DNA of 64,000 nucleotides from Rebecca billardiae RCC1528 (lineage: Eukaryota > Haptophyta), in the NCBI GenBank assembly GCA_965240325.2, contig OZ251224.1, positions 186,001 to 250,000 on the forward strand. Direction: 5' to 3'. The notes below the pieces were generated by a model. It was not told the origin of the DNA, ran no database searches, and was given only the letters and a program-made list of their open reading frames with translations. The position numbers were made by a program, and so were the translations under genes. Below are positions 54,789-64,000 of the stretch, piece by piece (positions within the stretch are counted from its first letter, which is position 1; each line of letters starts with the position of its first letter).

Positions 54789-55070
54789 GATTCTTTTGAA
54801 TAGCGCTTGCGAAAAGAAGTTACCCGCCTGTCTCGATGGATGAACCGCCTCATGGTATTGAAAGAGATTCTTTTGAATAGCGCTTTTAAACCAAGTTACC
54901 CACCTGTCTCGTTGGATGAACCTCCTCATCATATTGAAGAGATTCTTTTGAATAGCGCTATTTAAAGCCAGTTACCCGCTTGCCTCGATGGATGAACCGC
55001 CTTGATAATATTGAAAGATATTCTTTTGAATAGCGCTTGTCACAACCAAGTTACCCGCCTGTCAGCTGTC
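54789..55070 (+). repeat. 75-78-bp minisatellite, almost four copies
   Basis: GATTCTTTTGAATAGCGCT recurs at about 54789, 54866, 54941 and 55019, followed each time by GTTACCCGCCTGTCTCGATG and GATGAACCGCC-TAT-TTGAAAGA. Spacing is regular but the intervals are not unique, so it is a tandem repeat, not a CRISPR array. Confidence 0.9.
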
Positions 55071-55629
55071 TCGTGCTCCGGTGCTCGCGAGCGGCGCGAC
55101 GACATCGGCCCGAGCGAGGATGCCGCCTTCAAAGGCGCGCACCGAGTGCGTGCGCGACGGGTGCCGGCCGGCCGCTGGTCTCGACCTATCGCCCTCGGCC
55201 CTCCCCGAGCGCGCCTGCAGGTACCTCCGGACGCGCATTCGGCTTGCTCACTCGATCAGCTCACTCACAGCTGCCGGTCACGCAGCCGCGCGGCGGCCCC
55301 GCGACCAGGTCCGCGGCCCAAAGTGTGTGTGCGCGCCGCGCCGGTGCCCTCGCGCCGGTGGCGTGGGCTGGCTGGCCGCTGGTCTCGCCCACGCGCCCCA
55401 CTCGCCCCAAGCGCGCAACGCCTGCGGGAAGCGCCGGCACCATACCTACCTAACCTGCGCGTCGACGCCCGTCCCGCCGCGGCCCGCGCCTCGATCGATC
55501 GTCGATCGGACTCGGGCCGCCGGGATCGGACCGCGTGCGTGCGACTCCGTCCGCGCCCGCGCGCAGGGTGGGAGGGGCTGATGCAGGAGCAGATGCAGGA
55601 CTACCTCGAAATTGCACGCGACGAGGAGG

Positions 55630-56700
55630 TGCCCAGCGCGCACTTTACGCTGCGCGCATCATCGAGTGGTCGCCCAGCGAGCGCGGCAGCTGGCCACCGG
55701 GCCGGCTGACGGCGGGCGCAGCTGCCAGCTGCGGACGCGCAGCGGGCGCGGAGTGGAAGCCGGCGCAGCGGCCGGGCAGCGGCGGCCGGCGCGGCAGCAC
55801 GCTCGTATACATCGCGGCAGCTACCGCCGTCGTGCGGGGAAAGCACACGCTCTCGGCGGCTTCCAAGATGCCGACGGGCCACGGCGTGCACTCCGTGCAG
55901 GCTGCGTGCGCGCTGCAGTGGCTGTCTGTGTCGAGCTGCTGCGGCGTGTGCTCGAGGCGCGGCGCTCGCACGGGCTACGCGGGCGCAGCGGGTGCGCGCA
56001 GCTGGCGCACGCAGTGCCACGTCCTGCGGCGCCAGTTTGGCGGCCGTCCGCCCCCCCGAGCTCGAGTTCTGCGCGCTTTGCGACGGCGCGGCCGGCAGCG
56101 CCCATCTGCCTGCTTGCTTCGGGGCACGCCAGCATGTCCGCCGCCGGGCCTGCTGCGCGCGCCGAAGCTGGAGGGCGGAGGAGGGCGCTGGGCTGCTCCT
56201 ACGGCGTGCTGCAGCCCGGGCAGGCTCTACCGCGGCGCGGCGAGGCCGTCGCGCCTGCTCGCCGCCGTCGAGTCGCCCGTGCTGCGTGACCCTCGGCCGC
56301 ACGTGCTCGCTCGGCGGCACCGCAGCAGGCGTCCCATACCAGTATACTCGAGCCGCTGTGCGCACCCAAGGCGCGAGCTGCTCGAGCGGGCCAGGTGGGC
56401 CCAGGGGGTGCGTGCAGCTGGCACACGCAGCCCCGGCCCGTGTCATGGGGTGTCGGTTTGACGGTCGCCAGCCCCTGTGGGCTCGAGCGCTGTGCGCTTC
56501 ACCACGGAGGTGCTGGCAGCGCCCCGCGGCGCGCAACGGCGGGGCAGCATGGCCGCCGCCGGCGCCGCCGCACATGCCGCCGCTTACGGGCAGTCGAGAG
56601 CTTGGGGCAGCACCTACGGCGCATGCTGCAGCTCGGGGCGGGCTCTGCCAGCCTGCTGTGGCGTGATCGCGCATTTTCCAGACCGTCGACTCGCCCGCGC
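55630..56700. repeat. Diverged GC-rich tandem duplications
   Basis: Blocks such as GTGCGCGCAGCTGGCGCACGC (55993) and GTGCGTGCAGCTGGCACACG (56408), followed by related GGTCGCCAG/GCGCCAG, CTGCGCGCTT/CTGTGCGCTT and TACGGCG(T/CA)GCTGCAGC sequence, suggest two or three units of about 400 bp. They have diverged by many indels. No unit keeps a convincing frame. Confidence 0.5.
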
Positions 56701-56793
56701 TGCATAATATTCCATTATTCGTTTGCCGCGCGTGCTCGACGGCGCTCCGCGCTGCTGCTGCCGCTACGGCCGCGCGTTGGACGGACAGCATAT

Positions 56794-56861
56794 GCCGACG
56801 GAGGGTGCACCGCGGGCCCCTAACTACGTTGGTTCTACGGAAGGACCGCGGAACGCGGTCA
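56794..56861 (+). repeat. Dispersed ~70-bp repeat with GACCGCG palindrome, copy 2
   Basis: CCGACGGAGGGTGCACCGCG then CTAACTACGTTGGTTCTACG and GGACCGCGGAACGCGGTC. It matches 51901-51970 and is followed by an AT dinucleotide tract at 56888-56920. Confidence 0.75.
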
Positions 56862-56884
56862 TTATGCAGTCCGGTCGTCGTTAC

Positions 56885-56925
<41 letters not shown>

Positions 56926-57287
56926 TGCCGGCCGTGATGTGCACTGATATGACGATATGATGATGGCGGATTGATGATGATGCCTCATCATCAGATCGAG
57001 CGCGCGTAACTGTCACAGGCCTCGCTACTGCTGCTCACGCGCGCGCCCTGTCGCTGCTCACAGCGCTGCGCTCGCCGCGCAACTCAGCAGTCTGACGAGT
57101 ACGTACGACTTATTTAGTACTAGTGGCGCGGCCCTCGCGGGACAGTCAGGCCTCACTCAGTCCGCAGGCTCCTGAGCCAAATTCGGTCGTCCGAACGGCA
57201 ATAACTGCGGACCATTCATGCAGCAGCGAGTCGGCCTTCATAGTTCATCCGTTCCAGACCGCCCCGCAGCAATTTCAGTAGTATAGT

Positions 57288-57438
<151 letters not shown>

Positions 57439-57600
57439 TGATGAGCGACTACGACTTCACTGACGAAATATAGCGGATGGCCCATGATGATGTCCATGAC
57501 CCGCCAGTCTCCGTCTAGCGCGCGCCGCGGCGGCGCCTGCTGTTCACGTGCTGGCGGGCAGTCTGCTGTCACTCGGCGCGGATCGATCAGTAGTTCTCCG

Positions 57601-58574
57601 TCATCGCGTGCTCGCCGGCTGGCCCGCCGCGTCCGCGCGCCGGTCCCGGTGCTGACGATGCTCGTCGTCGTCGCCAAAGCTCCAGCCCTTGTGCCGGAAG
57701 AAGGCGGCCGTGTCGGTGCCGCTCGGCAGGCAGCGCAGGTACACGCGCTTGATCAGCTCGACCTCGTCCGCGCGGTCGAGCTGCACGATGTGCTTCTCGA
57801 TGGCGAGCACGCCGAGGATCGTGCCCAGCCGGCCGAGCGCGCGCACCAGCCTGCCGTCCGCGTACCGCCTGCGCGCCATCAGCAGGTTGGCCGCCGCGTT
57901 CTCCACGACCGCCGTGTTGAAGTCGAGCTGCGCGGCGGCGCCCGGCGCGCGGCGCGCGCGCTCGTACGCGCCGTACACCTCGAGCGCCTCGTCGTCCGCG
58001 CCGCGCGCCTCGAGCAGCCGGCCCAGCTCCACGTACCCGTCCACCTCCGCCGGCGCCTGCCGGATCGCCGCGCGGTACGTGCCCTCGACCACGCCGTGCT
58101 CGGAGCCCGCCTCCACGTGCGCGCGCGCGAGCGTGAGCCAGTACTCCTGTGGGGGGCGCTCAAGGGGCGGGGCGCGCGGGGCGCGGCGTGCGGCGGCGGG
58201 CGCGGCGGCGGCCTCGCTCGGCGCGCCGGCCGGCGCGCACCCCTCGCACAGCGCCGCCCCCTCCGCCTCCGCCAGCCGCACCGCCGTCTGCAGCGCACTC
58301 AGCGCGTGCCCCACGCTCTGCCCCGGCAGAGGCATGTCCAGCGCGAGCTCGCCCGCCATGAAGTGTGCGCGCGCGTCGTGCGGGCCGAGGCGGAGGGCGA
58401 GGGCGGCGATGCGGTGGGCGAGCGCGCGGTGCTGCTGCCGCCCGAGCAGCAGCGTGTGCAGGTGCGCGCACCCCTGCATGGCGAGCGCTCGGCGCAGCTC
58501 CTCCGCCGCGGAGCGCGACGGGCGCGGCGGACTGTCGGCGGCCGGCGCGGCGGCGGGCGCGCGGGCGCGCGGGC

Positions 58575-58605
<31 letters not shown>

Positions 58606-61278
58606 CTCGCCCTCCTCGTCCTCGCCCTCGCCCTCGTCCTCCGCCGCCGCTTCGTGCTCGCCCGCGTAGCAGTGCAGCAGCCCGGCGTAGCTCTCAAAGT
58701 AGAGCGCCTCGAGCAGCACGTAGCACGGCGAGTAGCCGTGCGCGCGCAGGGCGGCGTGCAGCACCGCGGGCAGCGCGCGCGTGAGGGAGCGGTGCAGCGC
58801 CTCCGCCTCGAGCGGCTCGGCGGCGGCGTGGTGCAGCTGCGCGAGGACGGCGACGCCCTCGAGCACGTGCGCGGGGCTGAGCTCCTCCGCCGCCAGCTCG
58901 AGCGCCGCGCCGTGCGGGCCGTGCCAGTACGCCACGTGCGCGCCCTCCGCCGGCGGCGCGGGCGCGCCCGGCGCCGCGCCCGGCCGCGCGCGCGGCACGT
59001 TGGCCGCTCCGTCGAGCCATCCCTCGCAGCCGCGCAGGCAGGACCTGGCCTCGGCCCACTTGCCCAGCCGGCCGAGCGCGACGCCGAGCAGGGTGCGCGC
59101 GCACCGGTCGCGCGGCCGCGCCGCCACGCACGCGCGCAGCAGCGCGGCGGCGCGCTCGAGCACGCGCTGCGTCGCGGGCGCGAGCGCGGCCGCGCCGCCT
59201 GCGCCGCCGGCGCGAGCGCCGCGCCTCGCGCCGCCGCCGCCGCCGGTGCCGCCGCCGGCCAGCGCGTCCGCAGGCCGCCCCGCGCGCTCGAGCAGCACGC
59301 GCGCCAGCGCGCACCGCGGCTCGGGCCGATCCGGGCAGCGCACGTGCGCCGCCTCGAACGCCCGCTCCGCCCTGCCCAGCTCGCGCGCACCCTCGTCGCG
59401 CGCGCCGCGCTGCAGCGCCAACTCGTGCCGGGCGAGGCCGGCGGCAAAGTGAGTGGCGCCGAGGGCGGGCGCGGCGGCGGCCGCGGCCTCGAAGCACTCG
59501 GCGGCGTCGGAGAGGCGCTCGAGCGCCGCGCCGCTCACGGGGGCGCACGGGAGGGTCGGCGGCGCCGCGGGCTCGAGCGCGCGCCCGCGCGCGCCCACGT
59601 CGTCCGCGGGCGCGCCGGCGGGCGCGCCGGCGGCGGGCGCGCCGGCGGCGGGCGGCGCCGCGCCGGCCGCGCTGTCGTCATGCGGCGCGGCCTCGGGTGG
59701 CACGCCGAGCGCCGCGGGCGCGAGCGCCGGCGGCTGCGCCCCGCGCGCCGCCGCCCCGCGCGCCGCCGCCTCGCCGCCCTCCCCCTCCTCGAGCAGCGCC
59801 TCCGCCCGCTCCGCCGCGTACGCGCTCAGCTGCACGCGGCCGAGGGCGTGAAGCAGCCTTGCGCGCTGCAGCCGCGCCGGGCAGTCGTCGGGCTCCGAGG
59901 CGGCGGCGGCGGGCGGCGGGGTGAGCTCGTCGAGGGCGTCGCGTAGCGCGTCCTCCGCGCCGCTGAAGTCGCCCTCCGCGAGCACCAGCGCCTCGGCGGC
60001 GGCCACGAGCACCTCGATCGGCGGCAGCGCCACGGCGGCCGAGCCCAGCGCGTGCGCCGCGCCGCCGCGTGCGCCGCGGCGGCGCGTCGCGCGCGGCAGC
60101 GCGCACGCGCGCGCCTCGCACGCGGCGCGCGCGGCGGCCTCGGCGGCGGCCTCGCGCGCGCCGAGCGCGTGCAGCGCGGCCGCGTGGCGCACGAGCGCGG
60201 GGAGGCAGCGCGGCTCGAGCGCGAGGGCCGCCTCCGCGTGCCTCGCCGCCGTCGCCGCGCGGCCGAGCGCCGCGGCAGACTCGGCGGCCAGCAGGTGGGC
60301 GCGCGCGCGCGCGGCCGCGCTCGCGAGCGGCATCGGCGGCGGCGAGGGCGGCGGCGTGGAGGGCGAGGCGGGCTCGGTGGGCGCGCACGCCTCCGCCACG
60401 CCCGGCTCCAGCGCGTGCTCCGCGTGCGCCAGCGCGAGCTGCGGCCGCCAGCCCGCGTGCAGCAGCTGCGCAGCCGCATCGCACAGCGCGCACACCCAGG
60501 CGTCAGCCTCCGCGGCCGCGGGCCCGGCCGAGCCGGCGCGCGCGGCGACGGAGATGCGCGCGCTCGCGTCGGCGAGCGCGTCGCGCACCGCCGCCCACGA
60601 GACGCAGCCGTCCACGTGCGCCACGCGCCAGCGCAGCGCGCCCGCCCCGTCCTCGGCGACGGCGGCCGCGCACTCGGCGCGCGCGGCGCGGAAGGAGGCC
60701 GCGTCTGCCTCTGGCCGCCACGAGCCGTGCGCGCGCGCGAGGCACCAGAGCAGCCTGTGTGTGCCGGCGTCGCGCCGGGGGGTCGAGACGCCGCACGCCT
60801 CGCACACCGCGTGGCACCGCCGCGCGTGCGCCGCCAGCGCCGCGTGCGCGAGCGCGAGGCCGCAGTAGCCGCACTCGGCGCGCCGGTACGCGCACGCAGT
60901 CGCGACGTGGCTCGCGACTGCGCCCGCGGCGACGCGCGCGGGGCAGCCCAGCGTGGCGTTTGGACACGCGACGATGACGCTGGCCAGTCGGGTCTCCGAA
61001 GCCACGCACTGCGCCGGCCGCTCGTCCGAGCCGAGCGCGCGGCGGCACATCGGGCACGCGCGCTTGTGGCCGCGCCGCTCGAGGGTCGCCAGCCACAGGC
61101 CGATGCACGCGGCGCAGAAGCGGTGGGGCGCGGCGCATTCGGGGAGGAGGACTGGGTGCTGCATGAGCTGCATGCAGATCGGGCAGACCAGGTCGGGCGG
61201 TGGCGGTTGGTCCTCCTCGAGCAAGGGCCGAGCCTCGAGCTCGCCCTCCGCGAGACGCGCCGGGAGCGAAGACGCCAT
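57601..61278 (-). CDS. RING-finger / TRAF-type zinc finger / TPR-like protein
   Basis: The 1,225-residue protein starts MASSLPARLAEGELEARPLL. A C3HC4 RING finger lies at about 32-78 (CPICMQLMQHPVLLPEC, HRFCAACI, CPMC). It is followed by a TRAF-like Cys/His region (about 104-165, for example GCPARVAAGAVASHV and CGYCGLALAHAALAAHARRC). The rest is mostly helical repeats of TPR type, including AATAARHAEAALALEPRCLP, THFAAGLARHELALQ and EVDGYVELGRLLEARGADDE, interrupted by acidic and Gly/Ala-rich linkers. RING proteins with TPR arrays are usually E3 ubiquitin ligases whose repeats bind substrates. All eight RING ligands appear present. A C-terminal unit (AAFFRHKGWSFGDDDEHR) is unrecognised. Substrates are unknown. 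Confidence 0.85.
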
Positions 61279-61474
61279 TTCCGCTAGCGTCCGGGGAAGG
61301 TCGTCGCTCGCCAGCCGCGCGCGCGCACCGTCGTTACTGGCAAAGATACTGAAGTACCCGGACTACCCGCCCTGAGTAAGTTCAATCATGTAACCGTGTC
61401 GTAACGTACACTGCGGGTATACCTAAAGGCTTAATGTCAATTATGATAGGTATCTACTGGAGGTGCGCATCAAG
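61279..61474. promoter_or_regulatory. Divergent promoter region between RING-TPR and EF-hand genes
   Basis: 196 bp separate the head-to-head start codons. Sequence is AT-richer near the EF-hand gene (GGCTTAATGTCAATTATGAT, about 61429-61448). No defined motif is assigned. Confidence 0.45.
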
Positions 61475-62200
61475 ATGAATCTCCGAATCAGCAGCGCCAG
61501 CGGTGAGCAGCGGGTTCGAAGCGTCGTTGCAAGACCTCCTCGCCACAGCCCTTGCCGGACGGTGCACAAGTACTGCACACTGTCACTGCGCAGCAAGCTC
61601 CCTGTTATCAAGTGTGGCGGGCCTCGCTGCAACATGCTCTCGCGCCGCTCATCGCTGACCACCGCCCCGAGGCGGCCCCCCTCGCGCAAGAAGCGCATGA
61701 ATCAGCTCGACGAGGCGGATGTAGCCCGTGCGCGCGAGATGTTCGCCCAGCTCGACTCCAACGGCGACGGCTTCCTTGACACGCAGGAGATTGTCGAGGC
61801 GCTCAAGGGGCTGGGCCACGACGCCATCACGCTCATCGAGGTGAAGGAGCTGATGGCGCCGCACGATAAGGACATGAACGGCGGGCTCGATCTGCGCGAG
61901 TTCATGCGCATGATCGAGCTCAACTCCGCCCGGCTGAACACGCGCAAGAACAGGGACGTCCTCGACACCGAGTTCCTGTGCGCTTCGCTGGTCGGCATTG
62001 GCAAGGACGCATCTGCCGTGCGGATGATGAACCCTGCGGACCTGCGCGTCGAGTCCCAGAAGCTCGAAAGTGTATTGCACGGCATGTTCGGCCTCGAGCA
62101 CATCCGCGTCGAGGAGTACATCCAGCCGCCGATCACGTATGAGAAGCTGGTACGCTTCCTGACGAGTGACCGAGGGCCGGCAGCGCTTGTGCAAGGATGA
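61475..62200 (+). CDS. EF-hand calcium-binding protein
   Basis: The first in-frame ATG (61475) gives 241 residues; MLSRRSSLTTAPRRPPSRKK (ATG 61634) or MNQLDEADVARARE (ATG 61697) are alternatives. Two EF-hand loops occur: DSNGDGFLDTQE (residues about 95-106) with all canonical oxygen ligands, and DKDMNGGLDLREF (about 131-143), a good second loop with a Gly at the sixth position. Flanking helices fit the calmodulin/centrin superfamily. The C-terminal 100 residues lack a second EF pair. The Arg/Ser-rich N-terminus (TTAPRRPPSRKKR) could be a targeting or regulatory segment. Likely a calcium sensor; target unknown. Confidence 0.85.
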   Translation: MNLRISSASGEQRVRSVVARPPRHSPCRTVHKYCTLSLRSKLPVIKCGGPRCNMLSRRSSLTTAPRRPPSRKKRMNQLDEADVARAREMFAQLDSNGDGFLDTQEIVEALKGLGHDAITLIEVKELMAPHDKDMNGGLDLREFMRMIELNSARLNTRKNRDVLDTEFLCASLVGIGKDASAVRMMNPADLRVESQKLESVLHGMFGLEHIRVEEYIQPPITYEKLVRFLTSDRGPAALVQG

Positions 62201-62638
62201 GGCCTGCCGCCCTGCACACAGCGTGCGCCAACGAGGCTGCGGCAAGCAGCCGGGAGGCGATGATCAGCGATCTCCTATTGGCCCCATGCACTGCCATCCT
62301 CCGCCGGCAGCCCGCAGGCGGCAGCGGATGACCGCCCGTGAAGCCGGCGGCGCGGCGCCAGCCTCCGCGCGCGCGGCCGGCCGACGCAGCGACGCCGCCG
62401 TCACGATTGTTTTAATGTTCTAAGCCGGCCCGCGGGCGAGAAGTCCAAATCAATACGATTCCCATTGCTAGGGCAGTAGGGCACCCCGCCGTCGCGTGAC
62501 GGCTAGAGCTTAGCTGTACGACGGTTCTACCGCGGCGCCCCGCGGTCCGCCGCGGTCCGGCCCGCGCGGCCCGGGACCGGGTCACCGAATTGATTATTGA
62601 ATATTGATCACCGATCTCTCTCTCTCTCTCTCTCTCAA

Positions 62639-62715
<77 letters not shown>

Positions 62716-62958
62716 CTCTCTCTCTCTCTCTCTCTATGGGATTCAAAGGCACCGCGGACTCTCAATTCCCGAGAGAGCGGGACGGCGCACCTGATGGTCC
62801 CGCTGTGCTTTCTCCCCCCTTGATTGAACCCCCTTGGTGCCTGTGACACGCCAAAGTGGCGGTGTGTGCCGTGCCGCCGACGGCAGAGCCCGTGGCCGTG
62901 CCCGTCGGTCTGGCGCGGTCTCGGCCGCGGGCAGAGCCACGCTGCCCGCTCCGAGGCC
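62201..62958. other. Spacer with (TC)n microsatellite
   Basis: No supportable gene. It includes GC-rich palindromic sequence (CCGCGGCGCCCCGCGGTCCG, about 62530-62549) and a long TC array. It lies between the convergent 3' ends of the EF-hand gene and the PDZ gene. Confidence 0.6.
62614..62735. repeat. (TC)n microsatellite
   Basis: About 120 bp of nearly pure TC dinucleotides with three small interruptions (CAATC, CTGTC, CAATC). Confidence 0.95.
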
Positions 62959-63915
62959 TCAGGGGATGGACGAGCCACCCGCGTCCGTCTCGTACTCGTA
63001 GTCGTCGCGGCTGCGCGCCCAGCGCGGCACGTCCTCCGCGGCCGGCGCGGCGCTGCCGCCCGGCCTCGCCTCGGCCAGCCGGCCGATCTCGAGCTGCGCG
63101 TCCTCGGCCGTCGTGCGCCAGTAGCAGCTGAACGCGCGCTGGCCGCGCTCGTCCGCGGCGCCGAGCGGCCGCACGATGCGCAGCTGCTCGCTCACGTACG
63201 TGCACGCGCGGTCGACGCTCACGGTGTTGGTGCTCACCACCGAGCCGCCCAGCTCGAGCCGGCCGTACCGCTCCGCGACGCAGCCGACAGCGGGCGGCGC
63301 ATCCGAGCCGGGCTGGTACTCGGCCGACCCCTTGAGCACGGCGACGGCGTGGCGGCCGAGGTCCTGGTCGGCGATCACTTCGACGACCTGCGCGTTTGGA
63401 TCGCCCTCGCCGAGGTTCTGCCAGTGCGCGATGAGCGTGCACGGCGCCGGCTCGCCCGCCCCCGAGAGGCCCGCGTGCGCCTCAGGCCCGGTGGAGAGCA
63501 TCAGCTTCCACATGCCCAGCTGTGCGGCGCGCGCGTCGGCGGGCGCCACGGAGGGCGAGAGGCGCTCGAGGGCGGCGACGACGTCCGCCACGCGCGCCTG
63601 CGCCTCGGCGTCCATCTCGCCCACCGACGGCGTCTCCAGGTCGGTGCCGAGGAAGAGCAGGGCGCCCTCGAGCGCGCGCGCGCACGTGCCGGGCGTGCGG
63701 TCAACCGTGAACGTGTACTCGGACGCCTCGGGGTCGATCGCGCGCGCGAGGTACCGGCCGGAGAGCGGCTCGCCATTCACCGCGGTGATCACGTCGCCTA
63801 CGCTCAGGTCGGGCTGCCCGCTGCTCCCGAGCACGACGTTGTCGCTGTCGACCTCGATGCCCAGCCCGTCTGCGCCGCGCCGCACCGTGACTTCGACGGC
63901 ACCACCGGCCTGCAT
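62959..63915 (-). CDS. PDZ-domain protein with PAP/fibrillin-like C-terminal region
   Basis: The first in-frame ATG gives 318 residues starting MQAGGAVEVTVRRGADGLGI, but the frame stays open to the window edge, so an N-terminal extension (a plastid targeting sequence, for example) may be missing. Residues about 5-75 are a PDZ domain: GLGIEVDSDNVV, LSVGDVITAVNGEPLSGRYL. Residues about 80-270 resemble the PAP/fibrillin fold: a helical segment (ARVADVVAALERL), GMWKLMLSTG, and the lipocalin-like strands SVVSTNTVSVDR and TYVSEQLRIVRP. Fibrillins are plastoglobule and thylakoid lipid-binding proteins. The PDZ-fibrillin pairing occurs in algae. The fibrillin call is tentative; coding status is strong. 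Confidence 0.7.
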   Translation of the reverse strand: MQAGGAVEVTVRRGADGLGIEVDSDNVVLGSSGQPDLSVGDVITAVNGEPLSGRYLARAIDPEASEYTFTVDRTPGTCARALEGALLFLGTDLETPSVGEMDAEAQARVADVVAALERLSPSVAPADARAAQLGMWKLMLSTGPEAHAGLSGAGEPAPCTLIAHWQNLGEGDPNAQVVEVIADQDLGRHAVAVLKGSAEYQPGSDAPPAVGCVAERYGRLELGGSVVSTNTVSVDRACTYVSEQLRIVRPLGAADERGQRAFSCYWRTTAEDAQLEIGRLAEARPGGSAAPAAEDVPRWARSRDDYEYETDAGGSSIP

Positions 63916-64000
63916 GACGGCGGCAGCGACGGGGCGAGGATGAGGCGCCACGCGCCAGGCATGGACGATTGGCCTCGCCGGCGGTGGCGCGAACGCCGTC

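Noticed and set aside
54789-55070. CRISPR-like regular repeats
   Set aside because: The intervals between the repeated cores are themselves repeated, there are only about four units, no cas genes occur and the genome is eukaryotic.
55601-57016. 471-codon minus frame in the spacer
   Set aside because: It runs through an AT microsatellite (giving YIYIYIYI) and diverged tandem repeats, and shows no recognisable domain.

Overview
This window looks like nuclear DNA from a GC-rich unicellular alga. Coding DNA is extremely G+C rich with GC-biased third positions. The genes are long, mostly uninterrupted single exons on both strands, and there are no operons or ribosome-binding sites. Several products are typically eukaryotic: a PPP1R11/Ypi1-type PP1 inhibitor, an ABRACL/Costars protein, RING, CCCH, GAF, EF-hand and ankyrin proteins, and nuclear-localisation-type basic stretches. 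Pro-rich hydroxyproline-type repeats, several glycan-type enzymes and a probable PAP/fibrillin protein fit a photosynthetic, scale- or wall-forming alga. A haptophyte is my best guess but is not proven.

Layout. 1-1174: non-coding, with a small inverted-repeat (MITE-like) element. 1175-16657 (-): one giant 5,160-residue secreted/membrane protein with FG-GAP repeats, about 2,300 residues of SPPP-type repeat, IPT/TIG and REJ-like domains, a GPS site, membrane segments and EF hands. 16959-18917 (-): GAF-domain protein. 18918-21591: repeat-rich spacer with a possible orphan exon and a GATA microsatellite. 21592-22773 (-): GT34-like glycosyltransferase. 23402-24367 (-): CCCH-DEDD exonuclease. 25068-30893 (-): large Upf1-like SF1 helicase with a degenerate Vsr/MTES_1575-like nuclease tail, resembling the bacterial Hhe defence protein. 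31152-31490 (+): PP1 inhibitor. 31491-33263: hairpins and a ~350-bp-arm inverted repeat. 33264-38456 (+): STAND/TANC-like NTPase with about 17 ankyrin repeats. 38457-40634: a TIR element and a ~190-bp triplication. 40635-41417 (-): DUF218 protein. 41790-42077 (-): ABRACL, head-to-head with 42207-43250 (+), an FkbM methyltransferase. 43661-47446 (+): multi-pass membrane protein with sensor-kinase-like features. 47447-52959: repeats and a probable decayed coiled-coil gene. 52960-54402 (+): TupA-like ATP-grasp protein. 54403-57600: minisatellite, diverged duplications and microsatellites. 57601-61278 (-): RING-TPR protein. 61475-62200 (+): EF-hand protein. 62959-63915 (-): PDZ plus fibrillin-like protein, possibly continuing past the window end.

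Functional themes. One group (GT34-like, TupA-like, FkbM, DUF218 and the giant Pro-rich protein) suits secretory-pathway glycan or scale/wall biology. A second group lies within 15 kb (exonuclease, Hhe-like helicase, PP1 inhibitor, STAND-ankyrin protein) and could serve nucleic-acid surveillance or innate immunity; this is inference only. The spacers hold several families of short dispersed repeats, most without coding capacity.
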